This document shows, one piece after another, positions 22,801-32,400 of a stretch of DNA of 34,983 bases. Each line of letters starts with the position of its first letter. Position 1 is the first letter of the stretch. This stretch comes from Gemmatimonadota bacterium (lineage in GTDB: Bacteria; Gemmatimonadota; Gemmatimonadetes; Longimicrobiales; Gaopeijiaceae). The stretch is from positions 1 to 34,983 of the forward strand of contig SKVI01000396.1 in the NCBI GenBank assembly GCA_007129525.1. The letters are read 5' to 3'. The translations under genes and the position numbers were made by a program. The notes beneath the pieces are model-generated. The model was not told the DNA's origin. It was given only the letters and a program-made list of their open reading frames with translations, and did no database searches.

Positions 22801-23670
22801 ATGAAGCTGGGAAGTTCCATGCGTCGCCGGAGGGGGAGCTCCGGATCGCCCGGAGGTGGAGGCCGCCGGGGCGGAAATGACCGCGGCTGGTGGCCCGGTC
22901 TCGGTGGGTTGGTGCCTTCGGGCGGTCGAGGCCGCCTGCTTCTCCTGGCCGTGGTGGCCCTCCTCACCGGGTCCGGGGGCGGGTACCTCTACGCCACCCA
23001 GGTGGTGTTCCCCGCCGACGAGGTCCAGGTGGCGAACTTTCGTACCGTGCCGGATCTCCGGGGGATGGCCCTGGACGAGGCCCGCACGGCGCTGGACGAC
23101 ATGGAGCTGGCCTACGGCGAGGTGGATTCCATCCAACACCCCGAAGCCACCGAGTCCCGGATCGTGGGGCAAACGCCCCTGCCGGGCCAACTGGGCGTGC
23201 CCGGGGGCACGGTGGACGTCACCATCAGCCTCGGGCCCGAACGTCGTCCGGTTCCCGACGTGACCCGGCTCATCGCCAGCCGGGCCCTGACCGTGCTGGA
23301 GACCACCGGCTTCGCGGTACAGGTGGACTCCACGGAGTCCGACGCTCCGGCGGGTCGAGTGGTGGAAACGGATCCGGCCGCCGGTGAGGAGGTGGTGCTC
23401 CCCTCGGAGATTCGGGTGACGGTGAGCCTGGGGCCGCCCCTGGTGGAGCTGCCCGACCTGGTGGGAATGCAGGAGGTCCGGGCCCGCCAGATCCTGGACT
23501 CGCTGGGGCTGGAGGTAGGCGAGGTGGAGGCCCAGTTCCGGTTCGGCTTCAACCAGGGTGAGGTGCTTGGGCAGCTTCCGGAGGCGGGGACGGAGGTGCC
23601 GCAGGGGAGCGTCGTTCGCCTCGAGGTGGGCCGCCGGGGCTTCATGAGAAATCCGCAAGACGGGACGTAG
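22801..23670 (+). CDS. Membrane-anchored protein with three PASTA domains, no kinase domain
   Basis: 289-residue bitopic protein. Residues 1-44 are a basic, Gly/Ser/Arg-rich cytoplasmic tail, followed by one membrane helix (about 45-66). Three PASTA repeats follow outside: about 82-146 (TVPDLRGMALDEARTAL), 149-211 (RPVPDVTRLIASRALTVL) and 215-277 (VELPDLVGMQEVRARQIL). PASTA domains bind muropeptides or beta-lactam-like ligands in Ser/Thr kinases and PBPs. The frame is open upstream of ATG 22801, but that stretch overlaps rsmB and shows no kinase motifs. GGAGA at 22789-22793 is the ribosome binding site. A cell-wall-sensing or scaffolding role is inferred from domains only. Confidence 0.9.
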   Translation: MKLGSSMRRRRGSSGSPGGGGRRGGNDRGWWPGLGGLVPSGGRGRLLLLAVVALLTGSGGGYLYATQVVFPADEVQVANFRTVPDLRGMALDEARTALDDMELAYGEVDSIQHPEATESRIVGQTPLPGQLGVPGGTVDVTISLGPERRPVPDVTRLIASRALTVLETTGFAVQVDSTESDAPAGRVVETDPAAGEEVVLPSEIRVTVSLGPPLVELPDLVGMQEVRARQILDSLGLEVGEVEAQFRFGFNQGEVLGQLPEAGTEVPQGSVVRLEVGRRGFMRNPQDGT

Positions 23671-23691
23671 AGGCGCGGAGGCGCCCTGACC

Positions 23692-24258
23692 ATGGCCAAG
23701 AAATCATCCAATCTGCCCTTCGTGCTCACCGCGCTCCTTGCCCTGGGGGTGGTGATCGTGGCGTGGACCGGCCGCGACCGCTTTCAGATGCCGGGTCCGG
23801 GAGCGCCGGCGCCGAACTTCGAGGCGGTGACCCTGGACGGTGAGCCGGTGACCCTGGACAACTACCGGAACAAGGTGGTGCTCCTGAACATCTGGGCTAC
23901 CTGGTGCCCACCCTGCGTGTGGGAGATGCCCTCCATGCAGCGTCTGTACGACCGCTTTGACGGCCGGGACTTCGAGATTGTCGCAGTGAGCGTCGACGGC
24001 CCTCAGCGGGGCTTCACTGGACCCATGGGCCGACCGGCAGGCGACCCCGGCGCCTTCGCCGACTCGCTTGGCCTCACCTTTCCCATCCTGTGGGACCCGG
24101 AGGGCGGCATCATGCGCCAGTACCGGACCAGTGCGGTGCCCGAGTCCTTCGTCATCGGCCGCGACGGGCTCATGTACCGCCGGGTAGCCGGTGCCACCGA
24201 ATGGGATCATCCCCAGTACGTGGAGTTCATCGAACGGCTCCTGGACGAGGAGGGGTGA
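23692..24258 (+). CDS. TlpA/ResA-like membrane-anchored thiol-disulfide oxidoreductase
   Basis: 188-residue thioredoxin-fold protein with an N-terminal signal anchor (about 9-25), so it acts on the periplasmic side. Active site WCPPC with C72 and C75; the cis-proline is in SAVPESFVI. AP.FEAVTLDGEPVTL and VVLLNIWATWC are typical of the AhpC/TSA-Redoxin branch of TlpA and ResA, which reduce apocytochromes or other exported proteins. An insert rich in Gly and Pro (GFTGPMGRPAGDPG) lies between the active site and the cis-Pro. No cytochrome c maturation genes are nearby; the Cys-rich Omp85 protein encoded downstream is a possible client, as an inference only. Confidence 0.92.
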   Translation: MAKKSSNLPFVLTALLALGVVIVAWTGRDRFQMPGPGAPAPNFEAVTLDGEPVTLDNYRNKVVLLNIWATWCPPCVWEMPSMQRLYDRFDGRDFEIVAVSVDGPQRGFTGPMGRPAGDPGAFADSLGLTFPILWDPEGGIMRQYRTSAVPESFVIGRDGLMYRRVAGATEWDHPQYVEFIERLLDEEG

Positions 24259-24262
24259 AGGC

Positions 24263-25249
24263 GTGAGCGCTCTACCGGGGTTCCTGACGCGAAACTGGAC
24301 GCTGAAGCTCTCCGCGTTCGGCATCGCCCTCCTGCTCTGGGTGTCGGTCCGGGTGGAAGCGCCCACCCGCCAGACCGTCTCCGGCGTTCCGGTGAGGGTG
24401 GATCTGGCCGACCCCCAGTGGACGCTGGCCGAAGAGCCTTCGCCCACCACGGTGGTGGTCCGCTTCGCGGGTCCCTCGCGGGACATCCTCTCCATGGCGG
24501 TGGATCGCCCCAGCATCGTGGTACCCCTGGACGAGGTGAGCTCGGCGGACACCTCGGTGGTCCTGCGAAATCACTGGGTCCGGGTTCCGGACCGACCCAA
24601 CGTGGTGGTGGAAGACATCCAGCCTTCGTCGGTCCGTCTCCGCCTGGAGGCCATCCAGCGGGTGGATCTCCCGGTGGCCGTGCGCCTCGAGGGCCAGCTT
24701 CCCGAGGGATTGGCCATGGTGGATGCGCCGCGAGTCACCCCTTCGGCGGTTCGCCTCTCGGGACCTGAAGGAAGGATTTCGGAGCGAGATTCCCTGTGGT
24801 TGGAGCCGACGGACCTGGCCGCGATTGAGGGGCCCGGGGCTCTGGAGGTGGCGGTGGACACCACCGGTCTGCAGGGGCTTCAGGTCCAGCCCTCCAGGGT
24901 GCAGGTGGAGCTGGAGGTGGCCAACCGGGTCGAGCGTCTGCTGGACGAGGTGGGGGTGACTCTGGATCTGGACGACTGGGAGGAGGCGTATGCCATCCAA
25001 CCGGCGGGCGTTCCCGTGCTCCTGAGCGGTGCCAGAGTCCTCCTGGATCAGGTGTCGCCCGAGGATCTCCGACTGTTGGTGGCCGTGGACGAGGACGAGC
25101 TCCCGGATGAGCCCGGCGACGAGGTGGGGATTTCGGTCTCGGGGGCGCTCCTCGAGGGGCTCCCCGAGTACGTGGATGGGGAGATCGAGGTGGAGCAGAT
25201 CCGGATCATCCGGTTGGACGATCCTGCAGAAGAGACGGATGGCTCGTGA
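24263..25249 (+). CDS. YbbR-like domain-containing membrane protein
   Basis: 328-residue protein with an N-terminal membrane helix (about 12-30) in the family context TRNWTLKLSAFGIALLLWVSV. Three or so YbbR-type beta-rich repeats follow (for example RQTVSGVPVRV, RVDLPVAVRLEG and the VQVELEVANRVE region). In Firmicutes the YbbR protein CdaR regulates the diadenylate cyclase CdaA encoded beside it; here no cyclase gene is adjacent. GTG 24263 follows an AGGAGG overlapping the end of the thioredoxin gene. The stop overlaps the tsaD start by 4 nt. Function unassigned; an extracytoplasmic binding role is the most that can be said. Confidence 0.85.
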   Translation: MSALPGFLTRNWTLKLSAFGIALLLWVSVRVEAPTRQTVSGVPVRVDLADPQWTLAEEPSPTTVVVRFAGPSRDILSMAVDRPSIVVPLDEVSSADTSVVLRNHWVRVPDRPNVVVEDIQPSSVRLRLEAIQRVDLPVAVRLEGQLPEGLAMVDAPRVTPSAVRLSGPEGRISERDSLWLEPTDLAAIEGPGALEVAVDTTGLQGLQVQPSRVQVELEVANRVERLLDEVGVTLDLDDWEEAYAIQPAGVPVLLSGARVLLDQVSPEDLRLLVAVDEDELPDEPGDEVGISVSGALLEGLPEYVDGEIEVEQIRIIRLDDPAEETDGS

Positions 25250-26286
25250 GAAGTTCCACCGTCCTGGGTCTCGAGACCTCCTGCGACGAGACCTCGGCAG
25301 CCATTCTCCGGCGGGACGAGATCCTGGGCCACGTAATTCTCTCGCAGGACGAACACCGCCTCTACGGCGGGGTGGTTCCCGAGTTGGCGGCGCGGGCACA
25401 CCTGGCGGTTATCGACGACGTGGTTCAGGAAGCGCTGGACGAGGCCGGCGTGGACCTCGGCGCGGTGGATGCCCTGGGGGTGACGGTGGGGCCGGGCCTC
25501 ATTGGAGCTCTCCTGGTGGGCGTGTGCTGGGCCCGGGCCGCCGCCTTCGCCCTGGACCGCCCAGTGGTCCCGGTGCACCACATGGAGGCGCACCTCTTCG
25601 CCCCTTCGCTGGAGAACCCCGAGGCCCGTCCTCCTTTTGTGGCTCTCCTGGTCTCCGGCGGCCACACTCTGCTGCTCCATGCCCGGGCGTGGGGCGACTA
25701 CCGGCTCCTGGGCCAGACCCGGGACGACGCCGCCGGTGAGGCGTACGACAAGGTGGCCAAGCTCCTGGGCCTCCCCTACCCCGGCGGTCCCCAGGTCGAG
25801 CGTCTGGCCCGGGAGGGAGATCCGGGTCGGCACCCCTTCCCGCGGCCCATGCTCCGAGGCGGACAGTCCCCTGACGAGCCCGACTACCTGGACGTGTCCT
25901 TCTCCGGGCTCAAGACGGCGGTGAGCACCCGCGTGGCGGAGGTGGCTCGCGAGGGGAACCTGGAGCGGGAGCGCGCCCACCTGGCCGCGGCGTTCCAGGA
26001 GGCGGTGGTGGACACCCTGGTGTCAAAGACCATGCGGGCGGTGGAGGTGACGGGGTGCGCGCGGGTTCTCCTGGGGGGTGGGGTTTCGGTGAATCGGGCC
26101 CTGCGCCAGGAGATGACTCGCCGGCTCGACGACCGGGGCGAGGTGTTCTGGGCGTCCCCGCGACTCTCGCTGGACAACGGGGCCATGGTGGCCCGGGCCG
26201 CCGCGTTCCGCCTGGAGCGAGGAGAGGTGGCGGATGCGGAGCTTTCGGCCCAGGCGGCCCTCCCCTTCCCGGGACTGGTGGAATGA
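25246..26286 (+). CDS. tsaD: tRNA N6-adenosine threonylcarbamoyltransferase TsaD
   Basis: Transfers the threonylcarbamoyl group to A37 of ANN-reading tRNAs, working with TsaB and TsaE (not in the window). 346 residues, family length. N-terminal LGLETSCDETSAAI (7-20), the ASKHA-fold region GPGLIGALLVG, metal-binding HHMEAH (111-116), VSGGHTLLL, DDAAGEAYDKVAKLLGLPYPGG (about 164-186), FSGLKTAV and GGGVSVNRALR are all present. The GTG start overlaps the YbbR stop; its own stop overlaps the next gene by 4 nt (26283-26286), part of a tightly coupled chain. Confidence 0.97.
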   Translation: MRSSTVLGLETSCDETSAAILRRDEILGHVILSQDEHRLYGGVVPELAARAHLAVIDDVVQEALDEAGVDLGAVDALGVTVGPGLIGALLVGVCWARAAAFALDRPVVPVHHMEAHLFAPSLENPEARPPFVALLVSGGHTLLLHARAWGDYRLLGQTRDDAAGEAYDKVAKLLGLPYPGGPQVERLAREGDPGRHPFPRPMLRGGQSPDEPDYLDVSFSGLKTAVSTRVAEVAREGNLERERAHLAAAFQEAVVDTLVSKTMRAVEVTGCARVLLGGGVSVNRALRQEMTRRLDDRGEVFWASPRLSLDNGAMVARAAAFRLERGEVADAELSAQAALPFPGLVE

Positions 26287-27176
26287 TCACCATCGTGCAC
26301 GGTTCGGACATCCACTTCGGCTCGCCTCATGACGCGGCGGCGGCGGAGACTTTCCTGGAGGCCACCCGGGCCACTGCCCCGGACCTGATCGTCATCTCCG
26401 GGGACCTGACCCAGCGGGCCAAGGTGTCCGAGTTCAAGGATGCCCGCGCCTATCTGGATCGGTTTCCCGACGTGCCCATGGTGGTGACCCCGGGCAATCA
26501 TGACGTGCCTCTGTACCGGATCTTTGAGCGTATCTTCAGCCCGTTCCGGAACTACCGCCAATACATCAGCTCCGAGCTGGACACCGTCACCCGGATCCCG
26601 GGGATGACCGTGGTATCGCTGAACTCTGCCGCGCCCCGAAGGGCCATCGTGAACGGCCGCATCGATCGGGACCAGGTGAAGTTTGCCGAGAAGGCCTTCG
26701 AGGACACCCCCCCGGGCGACGTCAGAGCCGTGGTGGCGCACCACCACCTGGCTCCGGCCCCGGACTACGAAGGCGACAACCCCCTCCCCGATGCCCGGCG
26801 GATCCTCGACGCCTTCGAGTCCATGGGTGTGGAGCTCATCATGGGAGGACACCTGCACCGGGCCTACATCGGAAATTCGCTTGACGTGTACCCCGGCGAG
26901 GATCGTGATCGAGGTATCGTGGTGGTGCAGAGCGGCACCACCACCTCCCGAAGGGGACGGGCCCGGGAGCGGGCCAAAACGACCTTCAACCTGATCCGAG
27001 TCCAGGACGAGGCCATCGAGGTCGTGCACCACATGCACTTCAGCGAGGCTGGTGGCTTTGCGCCCTTCTCGGGGCACGTGTACCCCAGGGGCCCCCGGCG
27101 CTTCTTCGAGCCGGGGTCCGAACTTCGGATGATGAGTCCCATGGAGAGCACCTCCGTGGGGAGTACGGACGAATGA
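26283..27176 (+). CDS. Calcineurin-like metallophosphoesterase (CpdA/class III phosphodiesterase type)
   Basis: 297-residue dinuclear-metal phosphoesterase. The five motifs are complete: D9 and H11 in SDIHFG, D41 in SGDLTQ, N72 and H73 in PGNHD, the AHHHLAP histidines (153-155), and GGHLHRAY with H190 and H192. The order and spacing resemble cAMP phosphodiesterase CpdA and YkuE-like enzymes; the lipid A enzyme LpxH shares the fold, so the substrate is open. No signal peptide, hence cytoplasmic. ATG 26283 overlaps the tsaD stop, and its own stop overlaps the Omp85 gene start by 4 nt. A Gly/Pro/Arg-rich tail follows the catalytic domain. Confidence 0.9.
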   Translation: MITIVHGSDIHFGSPHDAAAAETFLEATRATAPDLIVISGDLTQRAKVSEFKDARAYLDRFPDVPMVVTPGNHDVPLYRIFERIFSPFRNYRQYISSELDTVTRIPGMTVVSLNSAAPRRAIVNGRIDRDQVKFAEKAFEDTPPGDVRAVVAHHHLAPAPDYEGDNPLPDARRILDAFESMGVELIMGGHLHRAYIGNSLDVYPGEDRDRGIVVVQSGTTTSRRGRARERAKTTFNLIRVQDEAIEVVHHMHFSEAGGFAPFSGHVYPRGPRRFFEPGSELRMMSPMESTSVGSTDE

Positions 27177-29428
27177 CGCAGGTGAAGGGTGCGGCGTTGG
27201 CCGCGGTGGTCCTCCTTCTGCTGGTGGTGCCCGTGGCGGTGGAGGGTCAGACCGCCACCCGCCCCGAGATCGTGTCGCTGGGCTTCGAGGGCAACGAGAG
27301 CTTTTCGGATCGGAGCCTGCGGAATGCCATCATCACCCGCCAGACCGATTGCAGGTCGTTCGTTCTGCAGCCCTTCTGCTGGGTGGGATCCGGGTTTGCC
27401 CTGGACCGGTCCTTCCTGAACCCCCGGAGCTTTCGGGACGACTATGCCCGGGTGCAGCTCTTCTACTACATCAGGGGATACCGCCAGGCCAGCGTCGATA
27501 CTGTCATGGACCGGACCGAGGAGAACCGGGTCCGGGTCACGTACCAGATCGACGAGGGGCGACCCATCCGGATTACCGAGCTGGTGGTGACGGGGGTGGA
27601 AGCCCCGGAGGCCCGGACAGGTCTGGACCAGGACCTGCCCATCGGGGTGGGTGACCCGCTTGACCTTACACGCCTGGACTTCGCCCGCGACACCATTACC
27701 CGAAGGATGCGGGATCGGGGGTATGCCCACACCGATGTCCTGCGAAACATCGACATCGACCTGGAGCGGCTGGAGGCCCAGGTCGAGTACGACGTGTACA
27801 CCGGTCCCCGGGCCCGTTTCGGCGAGATCCGGGTCGAGGGCAACGAGGAGGTCTCCGAGCGGGTCATCCGTCGCATGCTGCCCTTCGATGAGGGAAGCGT
27901 GTACAGCCGGGAACTGGTGTACGAGGCCCAGCGGTCCCTCTACAACCTGGAGATCTTCCGACACGCCGCGGTGGAGGAGGACCTGGAGCACGTGCCGGAC
28001 AGTATCGTGCCCCTCCGCGTCACGGTGAACGAGGGGAACGCTCACAGGGTGCGCACAGGGGCCGGCTGGAACTCGGCGGAGTGCTTCACCTCGGAAGCGC
28101 GGTGGTCGTCGCGGAACTTCCAGGGCGGGGCCCGTCGGCTGGTTCTTCGGAGCGCGGTGGCCAACGTGGGCGCGCACCAGCTGGAGGACTCCATCTGTTC
28201 GGGTGCCGGGACGGGGGTCTACGGAGACCTGAACTGGAGTCTCTCCACCGACTTCACCCAACCCTTCATCTTCTCGCCCCGCAACTCCCTCTCGGCCTCC
28301 CTGTTCGCCGAGCGTCAGTCGCTTCAGGACGTCTTCGTGCGGCAGGCGGTGGGGTTGAACCTGAGCCTGACCCGCCAGATCGGACGAGGTACGCCCCTCA
28401 GCGTCTCCTACCGGCCCCAGCTCGCCCGCCTGGAGGCGGCCGAGGTCTTCTTCTGCACCACCTTCCTGGTGTGCGATCCGGAGGAGATCGACGTTCTTCA
28501 GGACTTCAACCTCCTGTCGCCGGTGGGGATCGCCTTTTCCCGGGACCGCACGGACCGGGCTTTCTCGCCCACAGGGGGCTATACCGTCCTGGCCGACCTG
28601 GAGCACGCCTCCCGCTTCACCGGCTCCAACTTCGACTACGAGCGACTCGTGGTGGAGACGACGCGCTTCTTCGGCCTCACCGATGACGTGGTCCTGGCCG
28701 CCCGTCTCCGGGGCGGACGCCTCTGGCCCGGCGAGTTCCGTGGCCTGGGTGTCGGTCAAAACGACACGGAACGGCGGATTGCCCACCCCCAGAAGCGGTT
28801 CTTCGCAGGGGGCGCCAACTCGGTCCGGGGATACGCCCAGAATCAGCTCGGGCCCCAGGTGGTGTCGGTCGACCTGGAGGACCTCATCTTTCCGGTGGGC
28901 GATCGCCCCGACCCCGTGTGTGGTCCGGGCGAAGTGGCGGACCTGAGCTGTGACGCGGACCCTCTGGGTGAGGGCCGGTTCTTTTTCCGCCCTGCCGGTG
29001 GCGCGAATCTGATGGAGGGGAGCGCCGAGCTCCGTTTTCCGGTCTGGCAGCCCCATCTTCGGGGAGCCGCCTTCGTGGACTTCGGACAGGTCTGGGACAC
29101 CTCCACCGACACGTCGTTCGGCGACGTGGTGGTGACCCCGGGAATCGGGGTCCGGTACAGCACGCCCATCGGGCCGGTGCGGGTGGATCTGGCCTACCGG
29201 CCCCGCCGCACCGAGCAGGTGCCGGTGATCACCTCCGGACTCCGCGCCTTCGATCCCGAGCGGGACCGTCCCGACGACCGGATCGTGGATCCGGACGGAC
29301 AGGCCCTGGACTGGGTTCGGGAAGACGAGCGTCTCCTCCTGCTGGATCCCCGGCTGTCCCTGGTCGATGAGCCGGGGTTCTCACTCAGTCGCCTCCAGCT
29401 CCATTTTTCCATCGGGCAGGCCTTCTGA
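27173..29428 (+). CDS. Omp85 family outer-membrane assembly protein (BamA/TamA-like)
   Basis: 751-residue outer-membrane beta-barrel protein. A signal peptide (about 1-25) is followed by three POTRA domains (about 31-128, 132-208 and 214-288, the last with RFGEIRVEGNEEVSERVIRRML) and a C-terminal 16-strand-type barrel. The lid-loop motif VRGY is at 551-554 in GGANSVRGYAQNQLGP, and the chain ends in phenylalanine, as barrel proteins usually do. Three POTRAs and an adjacent tamB favour a TamA-like role, but in phyla with a single Omp85 it could serve as BamA. Eight cysteines fall in four pairs (60/69, 304/342, 428/434, 583/593). ATG 27173 overlaps the preceding stop; tamB starts 2 nt after this gene. 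Confidence 0.93.
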   Translation: MTQVKGAALAAVVLLLLVVPVAVEGQTATRPEIVSLGFEGNESFSDRSLRNAIITRQTDCRSFVLQPFCWVGSGFALDRSFLNPRSFRDDYARVQLFYYIRGYRQASVDTVMDRTEENRVRVTYQIDEGRPIRITELVVTGVEAPEARTGLDQDLPIGVGDPLDLTRLDFARDTITRRMRDRGYAHTDVLRNIDIDLERLEAQVEYDVYTGPRARFGEIRVEGNEEVSERVIRRMLPFDEGSVYSRELVYEAQRSLYNLEIFRHAAVEEDLEHVPDSIVPLRVTVNEGNAHRVRTGAGWNSAECFTSEARWSSRNFQGGARRLVLRSAVANVGAHQLEDSICSGAGTGVYGDLNWSLSTDFTQPFIFSPRNSLSASLFAERQSLQDVFVRQAVGLNLSLTRQIGRGTPLSVSYRPQLARLEAAEVFFCTTFLVCDPEEIDVLQDFNLLSPVGIAFSRDRTDRAFSPTGGYTVLADLEHASRFTGSNFDYERLVVETTRFFGLTDDVVLAARLRGGRLWPGEFRGLGVGQNDTERRIAHPQKRFFAGGANSVRGYAQNQLGPQVVSVDLEDLIFPVGDRPDPVCGPGEVADLSCDADPLGEGRFFFRPAGGANLMEGSAELRFPVWQPHLRGAAFVDFGQVWDTSTDTSFGDVVVTPGIGVRYSTPIGPVRVDLAYRPRRTEQVPVITSGLRAFDPERDRPDDRIVDPDGQALDWVREDERLLLLDPRLSLVDEPGFSLSRLQLHFSIGQAF

Positions 29429-29430
29429 CC

Positions 29431-32400
29431 ATGGGACGGAGCGTACTGAGGTTCCTGGGGTGGGTCGTGGGGATGGTGGCCGTCCTGCTGTTGGTAGCGG
29501 CGGGACTGGTCTACACCCTTCTCCAGACCCAGACCGGGCACGACTTCGCTCTCCGGATGGTGCTGAACCAGGCGCCGACGTACGTCAACGGCGAAGCCCG
29601 CGTCGGTGGGCTCCGTTCCGACGGCCTCCTCCGGGGTTTCATGCTCCACGACATCTCCATCCGTGACACGCGCGGTCGACCGTTCCTGGAGGCCGACTCC
29701 GTACGGGTTCGGTACTCCATCACGGAGCTGGCGGCGGGGAACATTCAATTGGAGCCGGCGGAGCTCTGGGGTGCGCAGGTGGTCCTGGAGAGGCTGCACG
29801 GCGACGACGACCTCAACGTGATCCGGATCTTCGCGCCCGCCGAGCCACCGGAGGTGGAGCCCGAGCCACGCGACGTTATCCTGGCCTTCCGGAACCTGGT
29901 CTTCCATGACAGCGAGCTGCTCATCCGGATGCCGTTGGAGGGCGACGAGCCGCCGGCCCGGGCGGTGGTGGAAACGGTGCCGGGGGTGGACGGCCTCCAC
30001 CAGCTCCTCCACTTCACCGACATCCAGGCCCGTCTGGCTCGAGCCGAGATCCTGCACCCGGAGCGGGAGGGTGAGCGTTTCGAGGTGGAGTCTCTGAGCC
30101 TCACGGGCCAGATCTTCGAAGAGGCGTTCGAGGTGGCCGATCTCAGGGGGGAGGTGGTCAGGGTGGGATCTCGCCTGGAGATGGAGCTGGAGCGTCTCTG
30201 GCTGCCCGAGACCGAGCTGGCCGGTCGGATGGTGCTGGACTGGGGCGACGAGGACGCGGGCCTGGACCTGGACGTGAACGTGGACGCGCCGATCCTGCAG
30301 CTGGCTGACCTGCAGTGGCTCGAGCCCCGCCTTCCCAGGGGGGAGGGTCGCCTGAGCGTGAGCGTTCAGGGCCCCCTGGACACGTCCCGATGGCGCTTCA
30401 CCAACACCGACCTGCAGGTGGGGGAATCGAGGGTTCGGGGCACGGTGGGATTCGACCTGGGCCCGGAGTTCAGCTTCGTGGCCACCGAGGTGGAGGCGCT
30501 TCCCCTGCACCTGGACCGCCTGGAGCCCTGGCTCGAGGAGCCCCTTCCGGTGGCGGGGCGGGTGGAGGGCCAAGCCCGCCTGGTCGGCCCCTTCCGCGAT
30601 CTCCAGCTCTCGGGCCGCGTGATCTACGATAACCCGGAGGCGGGTATTCCGCCCTCCACCGCGGAGTTGGCCGGGGTCCTGGGGCTGGGGGACGAGGTGA
30701 CGCTCCGGGACATGCAGGTCACCCTGGATCCGCTGGACTACGAGACGCTGCGAGCCTTCGCTCCGGAGCTGGAGCTTCAAGGGGTGGGCCGGGTCGAGGC
30801 GGAGCTGTCCGGCGCCCTTTCCGGTGGGATGGCCCTTACGGCGACCCTGGTTCACATGCCGGTGGAAGGAGGTGCGCGCTCCCAGGTGACGGCCTCGGGC
30901 ACCGTCCGGGAGGTGGACGGTGTCCTGGCCCTCGACCTGGACGGCTACCTGGAGCCCCTCTCCTTCGATGGGGTTGCGGCAGGCTTTCGTCAGGAGCTTC
31001 CCGTCTCCGGAGAAGTGAGCGGCCCCGTGCGCGTGAACGGGCTCCTGGAGGAGCTGTTCATCGGGACCACCCTGACGACGCCGGCGGGCCAGCTCCAGGT
31101 GGCAGGCTACTTCGACATGCTGGAGCCGGGACGCCGGTATCGGGCCTCGGGCGAGGTGCAGGAATTCAACCTGCACCGTGTCTTTCCGGAGATCCCGGAG
31201 CCCACCGTGCTCACCGGCACTTTCGAGGTGGACGGAGGGGGCATCACCCTGGAAACCGTAGACGGCCTTGCACGCCTGGAGCTGTCCGAGATCGACGTGG
31301 CCGGAGCCCGGGTGGACCGACTGGTGGCGGCGCTCCAGGCCCGGGAAGGCCGGCTCCTGGTAGACAGCCTGGCCCTTCGCTCTCCCCTGGGCCGCCTGGA
31401 CGGCCGGGGAGACCTGGGGCTGCGGGAAGGCAGCGCCGACGGGACGGTCTCGGTGGACTGGGAGACGGAGTCGCTGGCCAACCTTCGGCCGGTGCTCTTC
31501 GGCGACACCCTCATCCGGGCCGACACCCTCTCCGACATCGAACGGATGAACCTGCAGATGCAGGGGATCGATCCCGACACCCTGCCCGACGCCCAGGCGG
31601 CGGTCATCGAGGGACGGGCCCACGGAGAGCTGAACTTGCGTGGCACGTTCCGGGACCTGGAGGGGGACGGGTTCGTGGAGCTGGCCCAGGCCCTCTACGG
31701 CGACCTGGGGTTGGATCGGGGACGGGCCGACTTCACCGGGCACTTCCGGGACCGGGGCGACTGGGGTGTGGAGGCCCGCGTGACCGGTGAGAGCTTCAAC
31801 TTCGGCGAATATGAGCTGGAGACGGGTTGGGCCGAGGTGGCGTACCAGCCGGCCCGAGGTACCTTCGAGGCGGGTCTCCGGCGTCACGAGACGCAGAGCT
31901 ACGAGGTAATGGGCGCCTTCGCCACGGACACGGCGGCAGTGGACATCGAGCTCGCGGAACTGGCCCTGGAGCTTGACGATGTGGTCTGGACGCTGGATCG
32001 ACCGTCGCAGCTCCGGTGGGAGGATCGGGCGGTGGAGATGACGCTCCTGCGCCTCAGCCGCCCGGTGGTGGAGGGAGATCGGGAGGGGCTCGCCGAGGTG
32101 TACATGGAGGCCGAGGGTCTTCTGGCCCTGGACGGAGAGTCCCAGTTCCGCATCGAAGCCGGAGGTGCTGACATCCATCGCCTGGCCTCCATCCTGCAAA
32201 TGGACGACGCCCCCCGGGGATCGCTGGACCTGGACGTGTCCATCCACGGGCCGTCCGACGCGCCGGTGATGAACGGGCTCTTCGTCCTGACGGACTTCCG
32301 CACCGGCGAGACGGTCCTCTCCCGGGTGGAGGGAACCTTTGACTACTCCGACCAGTCGGCGTACACCGAGCTGGTGGCTGACATGGACGGCCGCCGGCTC

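Noticed and set aside
26864..29056. 730-codon minus-strand open frame over the Omp85 gene
   Set aside because: Same codon-bias artefact; the plus-strand protein has POTRA domains, VRGY and a barrel C-terminus.
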